Shown here piece after piece: positions 43,834-51,980 of a stretch of DNA of 52,540 bases; the first letter of the stretch is position 1; each line of letters starts with the position of its first letter. This DNA comes from Cryomorphaceae bacterium. GTDB lineage: Bacteria; Bacteroidota; Bacteroidia; Flavobacteriales_D; Crocinitomicaceae. Under the pieces are notes generated by a model that was not told the origin of the DNA, searched no databases, and saw only the letters and a program-made list of their open reading frames with translations. The translations under genes were made by a program, and so were the position numbers. Location of the stretch: NCBI GenBank assembly GCA_021299335.1, contig JAJTGF010000013.1:1-52540 (forward strand). Direction: 5' to 3'.

Positions 43834-44354
43834 TAGAAAAAAATCGCGAGCCCCCAAAGTTCGCAAATAATCCCAGGAAGGATGAGGTCGGCCCATTGAA
43901 AAACACCCATACACAGATAAAATAAGGCTGAAATGATTAAGAATCCCTTGCTCTGATTTTGAAACACAAGCACCTTACCTTGTATGTTCGTTTTTTGAAT
44001 AAAACTCGTTTTTTGGAGGTTGTGTACTTTGGCAAAAATCAAAACAACACTCGCAAAAAGCATGGGAAGCAATAAGGACAATAAGTTAGGGGCGTGCGGA
44101 TCCTGAAAATTGAAAACCCAAAGATAGAGTAATGTGTGTAAGCCGAGTAGACCTAATTGGAGGCGCACAAACAGTTTTGGTTTTTCGGGCGTTAATTTGG
44201 CCAGAAAGCTAATGACCGCCAAAAAAGGAAACAAGAAAAGTTTGGTGCCCCAACCTAGGATATCCCAGTTGTAGACATTCCATATACTAAATAAGCTGAG
44301 CAGGCCAAAAAAAATGGCGAGTCCGGATATTGCTTGATTGAGTTTTATTTTCAT
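43815..44354 (-). CDS. membrane protein of unknown family
   Basis: A 179-residue integral membrane protein with about six hydrophobic helices (near residues 8-24, 34-52, 65-82, 88-108, 135-152, 156-176). I do not recognise a domain. The helix order and the Trp/Phe-rich ends look like a small uncharacterised inner-membrane protein. Its ATG overlaps the arginase-like stop (ATGA), so it is the last gene of the PRTase-murQ-arginase operon; its 3' end overlaps the convergent peptidase gene. The frame is supported by the overlap and uniform coding character. Confidence 0.7.
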   Translation of the reverse strand: MKIKLNQAISGLAIFFGLLSLFSIWNVYNWDILGWGTKLFLFPFLAVISFLAKLTPEKPKLFVRLQLGLLGLHTLLYLWVFNFQDPHAPNLLSLLLPMLFASVVLIFAKVHNLQKTSFIQKTNIQGKVLVFQNQSKGFLIISALFYLCMGVFQWADLILPGIICELWGLAIFFYHLIRP

Positions 44355-45394
44355 GCGTTTTTTCTGCGGCTAAGTTCGGTGGCACATACCAAATGCCATA
44401 GTGCTCTTGCGCCTACATTGGCGTCCCAGTCGCCATCGGGGCCAGGAGCAACTTCATTGAGGTCAAAACCAATAATTTGACGTCCAGAGTGCACGAGTTC
44501 AATCAATAAGTACGCGATTTGTTGCAGTTCAAAACCTCCTGCTACTGGCGTACCAGTGTTCGGACACAAACTAGGGAGTAATCCGTCGATGTCAAAGGAA
44601 ATATACACCTTCTGGGGCAGCGTAGCGATGATTTGTTGTACTTGTTCTGCCCATGTACGGCCTTTATATTGCTCATTTTTGAGCTGCCAATCATAGAATG
44701 TATGGATTCTTGGGTCGGTGTCGGCCAGTTCAATTTCTCTTTCGGATACGTCTCTGATACCCACTTGAGTGAGCTGTTGGAGGTTTTTGAGCTCTTTGAG
44801 TGCATTAAACATGATGCTCGCATGCGATTGCTCAAAACCTTCGTAGGCCTCCCGCAAATCGGCATGCGCATCAATTTGCAAGATGCCAAAGCCGTCGTGA
44901 TGCGTATCGAGCGCTTGGAGTAAGCCAAGTGGCGTAGAATGTTCGCCACCCAACACGCAAGGCATTTTGCCCGCTTGCAACAATTGCAAGCAGCGCTCTT
45001 TGAGGTTGGCGCGCAAGGCGTTGTGCGCTTCATTGATTTCTTTGAGTGTTGTGCCGTATAGTCGCTGTGCTTCTGCTTCACCTGAAATCTCGATTTGCGC
45101 AATGTATTGCATGCCAGCTTCGCAAAGGCGGTCATTGATGGCTTTCCATTCGCTAGAGACGGGTGACATGTAGATTTTGGTTTCGTAAGCGCGTTCTAGG
45201 TCAGGATGATAAAAATCGAGTTGTGTAGACGCGTCTAAGATGGCTTGAGGGCCATTGCTGGTGCCTTTGCCGTAAGAAGCGGTGGCATCCCAAGGCACTG
45301 GAATGAGGATGAAGTCAGCCTCTGCTTCAGTGTAGGGAAAGCCAAAAATATTGCCGTTGGCGATTCCTACGCCATTTGGATCAAAAGTACTCAT
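44351..45394 (-). CDS. arginase/agmatinase/formiminoglutamase family hydrolase
   Basis: A 347-residue dimanganese ureohydrolase. Metal-binding motifs: GGEHS (149-153), DAHADLR (175-181) and the third motif YISFDIDGLLPSLCPNTGTPV, with the DxD pair of ligands kept. The usual 'GLDP' in this motif is GLLP, a non-ligand change. Arginase, agmatinase and formiminoglutamase share this fold; the long N-terminal part (FGFPYTEAEADFILIPVPWD) fits the formiminoglutamase-like group found in Bacteroidota, but I cannot fix the substrate. Start at ATG 45394, overlapping murQ's stop (ATGA); the frame is open 21 codons more but inside murQ. Part of a four-gene operon. Confidence 0.9.
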   Translation of the reverse strand: MSTFDPNGVGIANGNIFGFPYTEAEADFILIPVPWDATASYGKGTSNGPQAILDASTQLDFYHPDLERAYETKIYMSPVSSEWKAINDRLCEAGMQYIAQIEISGEAEAQRLYGTTLKEINEAHNALRANLKERCLQLLQAGKMPCVLGGEHSTPLGLLQALDTHHDGFGILQIDAHADLREAYEGFEQSHASIMFNALKELKNLQQLTQVGIRDVSEREIELADTDPRIHTFYDWQLKNEQYKGRTWAEQVQQIIATLPQKVYISFDIDGLLPSLCPNTGTPVAGGFELQQIAYLLIELVHSGRQIIGFDLNEVAPGPDGDWDANVGARALWHLVCATELSRRKNA

Positions 45395-46209
45395 GAAGGT
45401 TGTTGATTTTGATAGGCCTCGACAGCTTTGCGTACCGAGCCATGTTGGAGCAGCCACTGTTGTGCCACTTCGAGATCAATATTTAATTCGGCCGCTACCA
45501 TTTTGGCACCGCGGTCTACTAATTTGTCATTGGAGAGCTGCATGTCTACCATGCGATTGCCTTTGACATGTCCAAGCTTGATCATAAGGCTCGTAGAAAT
45601 CATGTTCAAGACCAATTTTTGAGCAGTGCCGGATTTCATGCGTGTGCTTCCGGTAACAAACTCGGGGCCTACAACAGGAGTGAGGGCGTGTTGTGCGAGA
45701 GCAGACAAAGGAGAATTGGGGTTGCAGGACAAACCTGCGGTGAGCAGGCCGCTGGCGTTAGCAGATGCAATGGCGCCCAAAACGTAGGGTGTGGTACCTG
45801 ACGCAGCAATTCCCACAATGGTGTCTAGCGCTGTTGGTTGGTGCGCAAGGATGTCCTTCCATCCTTGTTGGCGGTCATCTTCGGCAAATTCTACGGCTTT
45901 TCGAATGGCGCTGTCTCCGCCGGCGATGAGCCCAATGACACGACCTTGTTCAACGCCGAAGGTGGGCGGGCATTCGCTGGCATCGACGATGCCCAAGCGG
46001 CCGCTGGTACCAGCGCCAATGTAAAAGAGCCTTCCGCCTTGCTGCATGCGCTCAAAGCAAGCATCAATAAATACTTCGAGTTCTTTTTTGATTTGTGCAA
46101 CGGCCAATGGCACGAGTTGATCCTGAGAGTTGATCCCTTCTAAAAGTTCAAGGGTGCTCATTTGGTCCAAATGCTGAAAATTGGAGCTGGCTTCTGTTAT
46201 TTTTTCCAT
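45391..46209 (-). CDS. murQ: N-acetylmuramic acid 6-phosphate etherase
   Basis: A 272-residue cytosolic enzyme that opens the lactyl ether of MurNAc 6-phosphate to give GlcNAc 6-phosphate and D-lactate, in cell-wall recycling. The SIS fold is visible: GGRLFYIGAGTSGRLGIVDA (sugar-phosphate loop), DASECPPTFG, the 'EFAEDDRQQGW' catalytic-acid region, GIAASGTTPYVLG, and TGSTRMKSGTAQKLVLNM. The E. coli protein is ~25 residues longer. It starts at TAATG shared with the phosphoribosyltransferase stop and ends at ATGA with the arginase-like gene. With the Mpl ligase at 26.1 kb and the C40 peptidase it points to active murein turnover. Confidence 0.96.
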   Translation of the reverse strand: MEKITEASSNFQHLDQMSTLELLEGINSQDQLVPLAVAQIKKELEVFIDACFERMQQGGRLFYIGAGTSGRLGIVDASECPPTFGVEQGRVIGLIAGGDSAIRKAVEFAEDDRQQGWKDILAHQPTALDTIVGIAASGTTPYVLGAIASANASGLLTAGLSCNPNSPLSALAQHALTPVVGPEFVTGSTRMKSGTAQKLVLNMISTSLMIKLGHVKGNRMVDMQLSNDKLVDRGAKMVAAELNIDLEVAQQWLLQHGSVRKAVEAYQNQQPS

Positions 46210-46703
46210 TAGTATAGAAATACTTTTGCATTGGATTTATTGAAGTCGACCTCGACATGATTTTTAAGGGTTGTCGATAGACTTAGGCCTGCAAAATCGG
46301 TCTTGATCGGGTAGCGGCGGTGTTGGCGGTCAATGAGCGCAACCGTTTTGATGGCTTTGGTGGCTTGCTCCAAGAATTTGAGCAAAGCGTATTGCATGGT
46401 TTTACCGCTATTCACGACGTCGTCTATCAAGACAATGTAGGAGTTTTTCAGGTCTTTCTGATCGATGGAGAAGGTGATGGCTTCACTCCATGGCTCGTCT
46501 TTGTTCAGTTTGATTTCAAAGCAAACAACCCGAAGCGCGCTATTTTGCGCAATGACGTCGGCAAGTAATTGTGCCAGTACGTAGCCATTTCCGACAATGC
46601 CACCTAAGTAGATGACCTCTTGGTCAAAGGCAACTTCGATGAGTTGGTGCCCTAAACGCGTTATTTTTTGTTGGATTTGCTGTTGGTCGAGAATGGTTTG
46701 CAT
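46209..46703 (-). CDS. phosphoribosyltransferase, PyrR-like
   Basis: A 164-residue type I phosphoribosyltransferase. The PRPP loop is YIVLIDDVVNSGKTMQYAL (about 89-107) and the hood region carries GGIVGNGYVLAQLLA. The overall size and the order of elements recall PyrR or hypoxanthine-type transferases; I find no proof of the RNA-binding surface of PyrR, so regulation of pyrimidine genes is only a possibility. Start at ATG 46703, placed by the promoter box four bases upstream; an earlier in-frame start (46724) would lie upstream of the box and is rejected. First gene of the operon with murQ, the arginase-like and a membrane protein. Confidence 0.87.
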   Translation of the reverse strand: MQTILDQQQIQQKITRLGHQLIEVAFDQEVIYLGGIVGNGYVLAQLLADVIAQNSALRVVCFEIKLNKDEPWSEAITFSIDQKDLKNSYIVLIDDVVNSGKTMQYALLKFLEQATKAIKTVALIDRQHRRYPIKTDFAGLSLSTTLKNHVEVDFNKSNAKVFLY

Positions 46704-46707
46704 AGAA

Positions 46708-46715
46708 CAAAGATA
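46708..46715 (-). promoter_or_regulatory. -7 promoter box 4 nt before the PRTase ATG
   Basis: TATCTTTG then ttct then ATG. A TTG lies 23 bases upstream of the box. Exact match; predicts a leaderless operon message. Confidence 0.65.
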
Positions 46716-46724
46716 AACAAACAC

Positions 46725-46756
46725 AAAAAAGGCCGCTCAAACGAACGGCCTTTTTT
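46725..46756 (-). terminator. intrinsic terminator of the riboswitch-controlled gene
   Basis: 11-bp stem AAAAAAGGCCG / CGGCCTTTTTT with a 10-base loop, in the minus direction after the gene at 46773-48026 and just ahead of the next promoter. Confidence 0.88.
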
Positions 46757-46772
46757 AAGTGTTTGAAAAGAA

Positions 46773-48026
46773 TTATTGCTTCATGAGCTTGATGCTACTT
46801 TTTTCTGTTTTCAAAAAGTAGATACCGTTCTCAAAATTGCCGAGGTCAATTTGGTTACCCTGACCCAACGCAATGATTTGACCAGTGGTATTGATAATTT
46901 GGTAAGTTTGGTTAGAACCAAGTCCAAATATTTGAAAAATGCCTTTGGAAGGATTTGGCGAAACACTAATGTTCTCCATGTTTTCAGAGAGACCAACATT
47001 AGATCGGAGGTCGAAAACGATGGTACCTGGAGAAACACCAACATTGAATTGGTGGATATTGGCATTTGCTTGATCAAAGATTTGAATGCTTCCACTGGAG
47101 AAAAAATCAGTAGAAGAGGCATACAAAAAGCCATTGACGGGATCTTGTGCGAGTTCGTAGAAGTTGTTGGTGATTCCGGCTACCGGGCCAACATAAGACA
47201 TATTGAGCAAGTTGTAGTCGTTGAGGGTATTCTCCATGGAGATTTGATACACCAATTTGTCGTCGCGCAGGGCAGAGGTGCCGCAGCCAGTAACTGCATT
47301 TGCGATGTTTTGTGTATTTACAACGCCATTGAGGCTCACCTTGGACACTGATGCGCCCGACCAATCTTTGTTGTTGACGGTGTAGAGTTCGTTGTTGTAC
47401 AAGAACATATTGTCGGGGTTCTTGCCTTCAGCTCCGAGGTCGATTTCAGCACCATAAGTAAGGGTATTGAGGTCGAGCTGCCCGATGAGGCCTTTTTCGT
47501 TGCCCCACTCGTATGCGTTATTGACAGCAACATAGGCCATGTTATTGACGACCACTATGTTTTGAGTCGCCCATTTGGGACCGTTGATGGTATCGAGTGC
47601 TGCAATTAACTGGAGAGTGTTTTTATCGAAAACTTGTAAATAAGAATCAAAGGTTTGGAGGTATTCACCGCGCGTGGCGATGAGTTTATCGCCAGCAATA
47701 GCGAGGTTGCGGACACCTGGAAGCACAATGCTACCCAACTCTTGGTGTGTATTGAGGTTGTATTTGAAGATTTTGGTATCTGCGGCTACAAAATAGAAGT
47801 CGCCGTCGATGATGACATCTGAGCTGAATCGCTGGCCGTCGAGGGTGTCTACAACTACATAGGTTTGAGTAGCCGGATTGTAAGAACCAATGGTGGCGGG
47901 TTCTACAATGGCATTGGTTTGAAAGTCGAAATAACCTTCGTTGGCAACGAGCACCTGATGCACATATTGTTGGGCATACAGGCTTGCGCTGGTAAGCGCG
48001 GCAAAAAATAGCAATCCTTTTTTCAT
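46773..48026 (-). CDS. secreted beta-propeller (BtuG/DUF5074-like) with T9SS tail, cobalamin-regulated
   Basis: A 417-residue exported protein (signal peptide 1-18, ending LYAQ). Residues ~20-335 are propeller-like repeats: 'VLVANEGYFDFQTNAIVEP', GSYNPATQTYVVVD, 'FKYNLNTHQELGSIVLPG', LQVFDKNTLQLIAALDTING, GLIGQLDLNTLTYGAEIDLG, FLYASSTDFFSSGSIQIFD. This YncE/DUF5074 style is that of BtuG, the surface propeller lipoprotein that captures vitamin B12 in Bacteroides. Here there is no lipobox; instead the end from ISVSPNPSKGIFQI is a type A T9SS sorting domain. A cobalamin riboswitch lies directly upstream in the same orientation. Together this suggests a T9SS-exported B12-capture protein (inference). 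No TonB-type receptor gene is adjacent. Confidence 0.82.
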   Translation of the reverse strand: MKKGLLFFAALTSASLYAQQYVHQVLVANEGYFDFQTNAIVEPATIGSYNPATQTYVVVDTLDGQRFSSDVIIDGDFYFVAADTKIFKYNLNTHQELGSIVLPGVRNLAIAGDKLIATRGEYLQTFDSYLQVFDKNTLQLIAALDTINGPKWATQNIVVVNNMAYVAVNNAYEWGNEKGLIGQLDLNTLTYGAEIDLGAEGKNPDNMFLYNNELYTVNNKDWSGASVSKVSLNGVVNTQNIANAVTGCGTSALRDDKLVYQISMENTLNDYNLLNMSYVGPVAGITNNFYELAQDPVNGFLYASSTDFFSSGSIQIFDQANANIHQFNVGVSPGTIVFDLRSNVGLSENMENISVSPNPSKGIFQIFGLGSNQTYQIINTTGQIIALGQGNQIDLGNFENGIYFLKTEKSSIKLMKQ

Positions 48027-48063
48027 GTTTTGAAAATTTAAAAAAAATTAAACAATGACACCG

Positions 48064-48100
48064 AAAAAAAGTGGAGCGGCAAGGGTATAGGTAGCCCTTG
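48064..48100 (-). terminator. putative terminator of the riboswitch expression platform
   Basis: On the minus strand CAAGGG / CCCTTG (6 bp, 9-base loop) is followed after eight bases by seven T. It lies between the aptamer and the start codon, where a B12-dependent terminator is expected. Confidence 0.55.
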
Positions 48101-48133
48101 GCGATACCGACTTTGATCTGAAGTCTTCACGCT

Positions 48134-48293
48134 GTTCGAGGGCAAGTCTTCTGGCTCGTGCCTCTTGCTGCTTTGCCTTCCCGCTTGCGCAGTGGCGTTG
48201 TGAAAGCAACTTTTTAGACACTTACAGCTGCAGATACAGCTCCGGGTTCTAACCGGATTCCTTATTAAGGCCGACAAGCGGACACCCAAGAAC
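48134..48293 (-). promoter_or_regulatory. cobalamin (adenosylcobalamin-type) riboswitch
   Basis: The minus strand carries the conserved cobalamin aptamer blocks in order: GGAATCCGG (48261-48253) with the AGAACCCGGAGCTG element, GCCACTGCG (48196-48188), GGGAAGGC (48182-48175) and GAAGACTTGCC (48151-48141), the 3' B12-box. The ends can pair as P1: TTC-tt-GGG at the 5' side with CCC-tc-GAA at the 3' side. An exact promoter box just upstream predicts transcription starting at the 5' end of the aptamer. It controls the secreted propeller gene 46773-48026. An 83-codon open frame across it is not a gene. Confidence 0.93.
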
Positions 48294-48297
48294 GCAG

Positions 48298-48305
48298 CAA
48301 AGGTA
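48298..48305 (-). promoter_or_regulatory. -7 promoter box of the riboswitch transcript
   Basis: TACCTTTG is an exact match to TAnnTTTG, ending five bases before the first paired base of the aptamer. Confidence 0.65.
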
Positions 48306-48408
48306 GAGATAATATTTAGGCATATACCATGATTGCCTTATCAACATGTTAAAATGATTTTGTTCATAAGTTAAATGGCTGATATTTAAATTTCTACGAA
48401 TAAATATT

Positions 48409-48416
48409 TATCTTTC
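48409..48416 (+). promoter_or_regulatory. candidate -7 box of the 48446 gene
   Basis: TATCTTTC differs from TAnnTTTG only at the last base and predicts a ~25-base leader. The surrounding DNA is AT-rich. Confidence 0.35.
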
Positions 48417-48445
48417 ATGCACTAACCCTTTAAACCTTTTTTACT

Positions 48446-49216
48446 ATGGAACAGAATTTACCTTATGTTTCCGTTGGATTGATCGATGATCAATACAACA
48501 ATCGTGTTTTACCTTTTTTAGGTAAAATCGATAGTGGCCACCTATTCAAATGGTTCATTGTATTATTTTGGAAATTGGCATCTTATGTCTTTTTACTCGG
48601 AGGTCTTTTTATAACAATTAAAAGTATGACCGGAGATGACGGCTACATCAAAACTACGCTTGATTTAGAAGGCATCACCGGGGCTCAAAAGGCTGGCGGT
48701 ATAGTGGGTCTGATAATAGGAATTATACTCAGTATTGTCTGCGCATGGTTTTTGTATAGCATCACCAAGAAAAGAGCTGAGCAGTTGAATGATGAAGATT
48801 ATCATGGGGTACTTCATTTTTTAAGTCATTCATTACTTCCTCGTGCAATTACTCTTGGTGGGGAGTTAGCTTTTACGCTTATTTTTTATGTCAGTTTGCT
48901 ACAATTAGTTGCTAGCCTTGACGGATATGCGGCATATGCCCCACTGATGGATTACATGAGCGTATTTCTTTCTATACCAGTTCCTGGAATGGAAATGGTG
49001 GCTGGCTTGGTCCCTACTGCTATTCACGGCGATTACGACACCATGGATGTCACCCTTCGCCTTGCGATTGGTGGTATGGCTGCAGCTTTTGTTGTTCTCA
49101 TCACTTACTATGCAATCCGTGAGATATACATGTATGGATTAAAAATAACTATGAACTTACTTGCGTTCATACCAAAGTTTGCGATTCCTTTTGCTATCCG
49201 CAATCGTCAAGAATAA
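48446..49216 (+). CDS. multi-pass membrane protein of unknown family
   Basis: A 256-residue membrane protein with about five hydrophobic helices: ~34-58 (FKWFIVLFWKLASYVFLLGG), ~84-106 (GGIVGLIIGIILSIVCAWFL), ~135-160 (TLGGELAFTLIFYVSLLQLV), ~170-192 and ~207-228 ('AFVVLITYYAIREIYMYGLK'). The N-terminus is cytosolic-looking without a cleavable signal. I do not recognise a family. It stands alone between the riboswitch region and the rpsO promoter, with its own terminator, so it is a single-gene transcript. Confidence 0.78.
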   Translation: MEQNLPYVSVGLIDDQYNNRVLPFLGKIDSGHLFKWFIVLFWKLASYVFLLGGLFITIKSMTGDDGYIKTTLDLEGITGAQKAGGIVGLIIGIILSIVCAWFLYSITKKRAEQLNDEDYHGVLHFLSHSLLPRAITLGGELAFTLIFYVSLLQLVASLDGYAAYAPLMDYMSVFLSIPVPGMEMVAGLVPTAIHGDYDTMDVTLRLAIGGMAAAFVVLITYYAIREIYMYGLKITMNLLAFIPKFAIPFAIRNRQE

Positions 49217-49236
49217 ATATTTTTGTTTTGATTTAG

Positions 49237-49266
49237 AGCCGCTTCGTTTTGGAGCGGCTTTTTTTT
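49237..49266 (+). terminator. intrinsic terminator overlapping the rpsO promoter
   Basis: 7-bp stem AGCCGCT / AGCGGCT followed by eight T (49259-49266). The last two Ts and the next G form the TTG (-33) box of the rpsO promoter. Confidence 0.88.
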
Positions 49267-49295
49267 GCTCGTTTCGAAAAGAGTACCTATCTTTG
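49265..49295 (+). promoter_or_regulatory. promoter of rpsO
   Basis: TTG at 49265-49267, 20-base spacer, exact -7 box TATCTTTG at 49288-49295. Predicts a ~53-base leader. Confidence 0.75.
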
Positions 49296-49304
49296 CAGCC
49301 GTAT

Positions 49305-49319
49305 TGACCAAGGTGGTCA
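49305..49319 (+). promoter_or_regulatory. hairpin in the rpsO leader
   Basis: TGACC / GGTCA with loop aaggt, 5 bp, near the 5' end of the predicted rpsO message. S15 autoregulates through leader structures in several bacteria; this is a candidate only. Confidence 0.4.
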
Positions 49320-49352
49320 GTCTACATAATAATCATTTACACAAATATTAGC

Positions 49353-49622
49353 ATGTATTTAGATTCAGCAAAGAAGAAAGAAATCTTCGCCCAACACGGT
49401 GGTTCAGAAACCAATACCGGTTCTACAGAAGGCCAAATTGCCTTGTTTACTTTTCGCATCAGTCACCTTACTGAGCACTTGAAAAAGAACCGCAAAGATT
49501 ACGGTACCCAACGCGCACTTCAGTTGTTAGTTGGAAAGCGTCGTAGTCTTCTTGATTACTTAAAGGCGAAAGACATCGAGAAATACCGCGCCTTGATCAA
49601 AGAATTAGGACTACGTCGTTAA
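49353..49622 (+). CDS. rpsO: 30S ribosomal protein S15
   Basis: A 89-residue primary 16S rRNA-binding protein of the small subunit. Typical sequence: 'HGGSETNTGSTEGQIALFT', RISHLTEHLKKNRKDYGTQR, LLVGKRRSLLDYLKAKD and the ending RYRALIKELGLR-like tail (YRALIKELGLRR). Length matches the family. It precedes pnp, as in many bacteria, but a hairpin terminator lies between them. Confidence 0.98.
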   Translation: MYLDSAKKKEIFAQHGGSETNTGSTEGQIALFTFRISHLTEHLKKNRKDYGTQRALQLLVGKRRSLLDYLKAKDIEKYRALIKELGLRR

Positions 49623-49654
49623 TTCTGAGATCTGCTCGGAAAATTTTATGGGAG

Positions 49655-49694
49655 AGGGGGCTTCGATAACATCGATAGCCCCTTCTTTTGTTTT
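49655..49694 (+). terminator. terminator or attenuator between rpsO and pnp
   Basis: GGGGCT ... AGCCCC (6 bp) enclosing a second short stem CGAT-aac-ATCG, followed by T-rich ttcttttgtttt. It may end the rpsO message or only partly read through into pnp. Confidence 0.8.
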
Positions 49695-49715
49695 AAAAGT
49701 TGTAAATAAATAAAG

Positions 49716-51866
49716 ATGAATATAGGAACAAGAAAGTCAATCAAAACCGGCGGCAAGGAAATCCTTGTAGAGACCGGGAAGTTGGCAAAACAGGCAGATG
49801 GTTCTGTTGTGGTGCGCATGGGCGACACCATGTTGCTCGCTACTGTTGTGGCGGCACAAGACGCAAAGGAAGGCGTCGATTTTCTTCCATTAACGGTAGA
49901 TTACCGCGAAAAATACGCGGCAGCTGGTCGTTTTCCAGGCGGGTTCTTCCGTCGCGAGGCACGCCCTTCTGAAACCGAAATTTTGGTCATGCGTTTGGTA
50001 GACCGCGCTTTGCGTCCGCTCTTCCCAGACGATTACCACGCAGAAGTTCAAGTCATGATACAACTCATGTCTTACGACGGCGTTCACAACCCAGACGCAT
50101 TATGTGGTTTGGCTGCTTCTGCAGCAATTGCCGTTTCTGACATTCCGTTTAACGGCCCAATGTCTGAAGTACGCGTAGGTCGCGTGAATGGCGAGTTCAT
50201 CATCAACCCAACGATGGCAGAAATCGCAATTTCTGATATCGATGTCATGGTTGCTGGTACCGCTAAAGATGTCAACATGGTAGAAGGCGAGATGCAAGAA
50301 ATCTCAGAAGCTGAATTGGTTGAGGTCATTAAATTGGCCCACGCCGCAATTATCGAACAATGTAACTTCCAATTGGAACTCGCTGCAGAAATCCCTACTG
50401 CCAATCCAAAACGCGAATACTCCCACGAGTCTCACGATGCTGACGTTCGCGCAAAGGTATTCGAATTGGCGATGGAAAAATGCAAAGACGTAGCACGTCA
50501 AGGTTTGGCCAATAAGGCAAAACGCACAGAGTTATTCGATGCCATTAAAGCAGAAGTGAAAGCAGGTTTTTCTGAAGAAGAACTTGAGCATGCAGGCAAA
50601 TTCATCTCGACTTACTTTTCAGAGGTCAAGAAAAAAGCGGTTCGTTGGGTCATGCTCAATGAGCGCAAGCGCTTAGATGGCCGTCAGTTCGACGAAATCC
50701 GTCCAATTTGGGCCGAGGTAGATTACCTTCCAATGGTTCACGGTTCGGCGGTATTTACCCGCGGAGAAACGCAGTCACTCACCACACTTACCCTAGGTGG
50801 TAAAATGGACGAGCAAATGATCGACGGCGCTACTTTTCAAGGCACCGAAAAATTCTTATTACACTACAACTTCCCACCATTCTCAACCGGTGAGGCTAAG
50901 CCACTTCGCGGTACGTCTCGTCGCGAAATTGGTCACGGTAACTTGGCGCTTCGCGCGCTCAAGCCAGTGATGCCAGACGACTATCCATATGCGGTTCGCA
51001 TCGTTTCTGATATTTTAGAATCAAACGGTTCGTCTTCAATGGCCACGGTTTGTGCCGGAACACTCGCCCTCATGGACGGTGGTGTACCTATCAAATCTCC
51101 AGTTTCTGGTATCGCAATGGGCTTGGTTGCCGACGAAGGTAAATTCGCTGTATTGTCTGATATCCTCGGCGATGAAGACCACCTCGGTGACATGGACTTC
51201 AAAGTAACCGGAACTGCCAATGGCATCACCGCATGTCAGATGGACATCAAAGTAGATGGTTTGCCATACGAAGTCTTGACGCAAGCACTCGAGCAATCGC
51301 GCGCAGGTCGCTTGCACATCCTCGGCAAAATCACCGAAACCATGCCAGCACCGCGTCCAGAGCTCAAGCCGCAAACACCTCGTCTAGAGGCATTCAACGT
51401 GCCGAACGAAATGATCGGTGCCATCATCGGACCTGGCGGAAAAATCATCCAAGGTTTACAGAAAGAAACCAAAACGACCATTACCATTGAAGAATTACCA
51501 AATGGTGAAGGACGTGTTCAGGTACTTTCTAACAACGGTAACGACATGGCAGAAGCCATTCGTCTCATCCGTCAAATTGCATTTCCACCGCAAGTTGACG
51601 AAGGTGCTACTTACGAAGGAAAAGTGAAGTCTGTCAAAGAATTCGGTTGCTTCGTTGAAATCGTGCCTGGTACCGACGGCCTGATCCACATCTCTGAATT
51701 TGCCTGGGAAAAAACAGCAAAAATGGAAGATGTCGTTAAGGAAGGTGAAATGCTCACGTTCAAGGTCATCGGAAAAGATCCAAAGACTAAAAAATGGAAA
51801 TTATCTCGCAAAGTTTTGTTGCCACGTCCTGAGCGTCCGGCACCAGAACAACCAACTGCAGAGTAA
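49716..51866 (+). CDS. pnp: polyribonucleotide nucleotidyltransferase (PNPase)
   Basis: A 716-residue trimeric 3'-5' exoribonuclease that phosphorolyses RNA to nucleoside diphosphates. Two RNase PH-like domains are visible, the first from '[20 protein letters not shown]' with [15 protein letters not shown] and [12 protein letters not shown], the second from '[19 protein letters not shown]' with [18 protein letters not shown] and [16 protein letters not shown]. The active-site Asp region is [19 protein letters not shown] domain (~565-620, [10 protein letters not shown]) and an S1 domain (~625-700, '[16 protein letters not shown]') follow. It sits downstream of rpsO, the conserved order. A perfect terminator follows. 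Confidence 0.98.
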   Translation: MNIGTRKSIKTGGKEILVETGKLAKQADGSVVVRMGDTMLLATVVAAQDAKEGVDFLPLTVDYREKYAAAGRFPGGFFRREARPSETEILVMRLVDRALRPLFPDDYHAEVQVMIQLMSYDGVHNPDALCGLAASAAIAVSDIPFNGPMSEVRVGRVNGEFIINPTMAEIAISDIDVMVAGTAKDVNMVEGEMQEISEAELVEVIKLAHAAIIEQCNFQLELAAEIPTANPKREYSHESHDADVRAKVFELAMEKCKDVARQGLANKAKRTELFDAIKAEVKAGFSEEELEHAGKFISTYFSEVKKKAVRWVMLNERKRLDGRQFDEIRPIWAEVDYLPMVHGSAVFTRGETQSLTTLTLGGKMDEQMIDGATFQGTEKFLLHYNFPPFSTGEAKPLRGTSRREIGHGNLALRALKPVMPDDYPYAVRIVSDILESNGSSSMATVCAGTLALMDGGVPIKSPVSGIAMGLVADEGKFAVLSDILGDEDHLGDMDFKVTGTANGITACQMDIKVDGLPYEVLTQALEQSRAGRLHILGKITETMPAPRPELKPQTPRLEAFNVPNEMIGAIIGPGGKIIQGLQKETKTTITIEELPNGEGRVQVLSNNGNDMAEAIRLIRQIAFPPQVDEGATYEGKVKSVKEFGCFVEIVPGTDGLIHISEFAWEKTAKMEDVVKEGEMLTFKVIGKDPKTKKWKLSRKVLLPRPERPAPEQPTAE

Positions 51867-51887
51867 GCGCTGTTTCATTTACTGATC

Positions 51888-51913
51888 AAAGGCGAGGGCA
51901 ACCTCGCCTTTTT
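51888..51913 (+). terminator. intrinsic terminator of pnp
   Basis: 10-bp stem AAAGGCGAGG / CCTCGCCTTT with a GCAA tetraloop and continuing T-run. Confidence 0.93.
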
Positions 51914-51980
51914 AATGGAGTATTCATCTTAATTTCCAGTAAATTAACTTACAAGGTTGTAATTTTACCTATCTAAAAAT

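Noticed and set aside
48038-48289. 83-residue open frame on the minus strand
   Set aside because: It lies across the cobalamin riboswitch and its expression platform; base conservation there is explained by the RNA.
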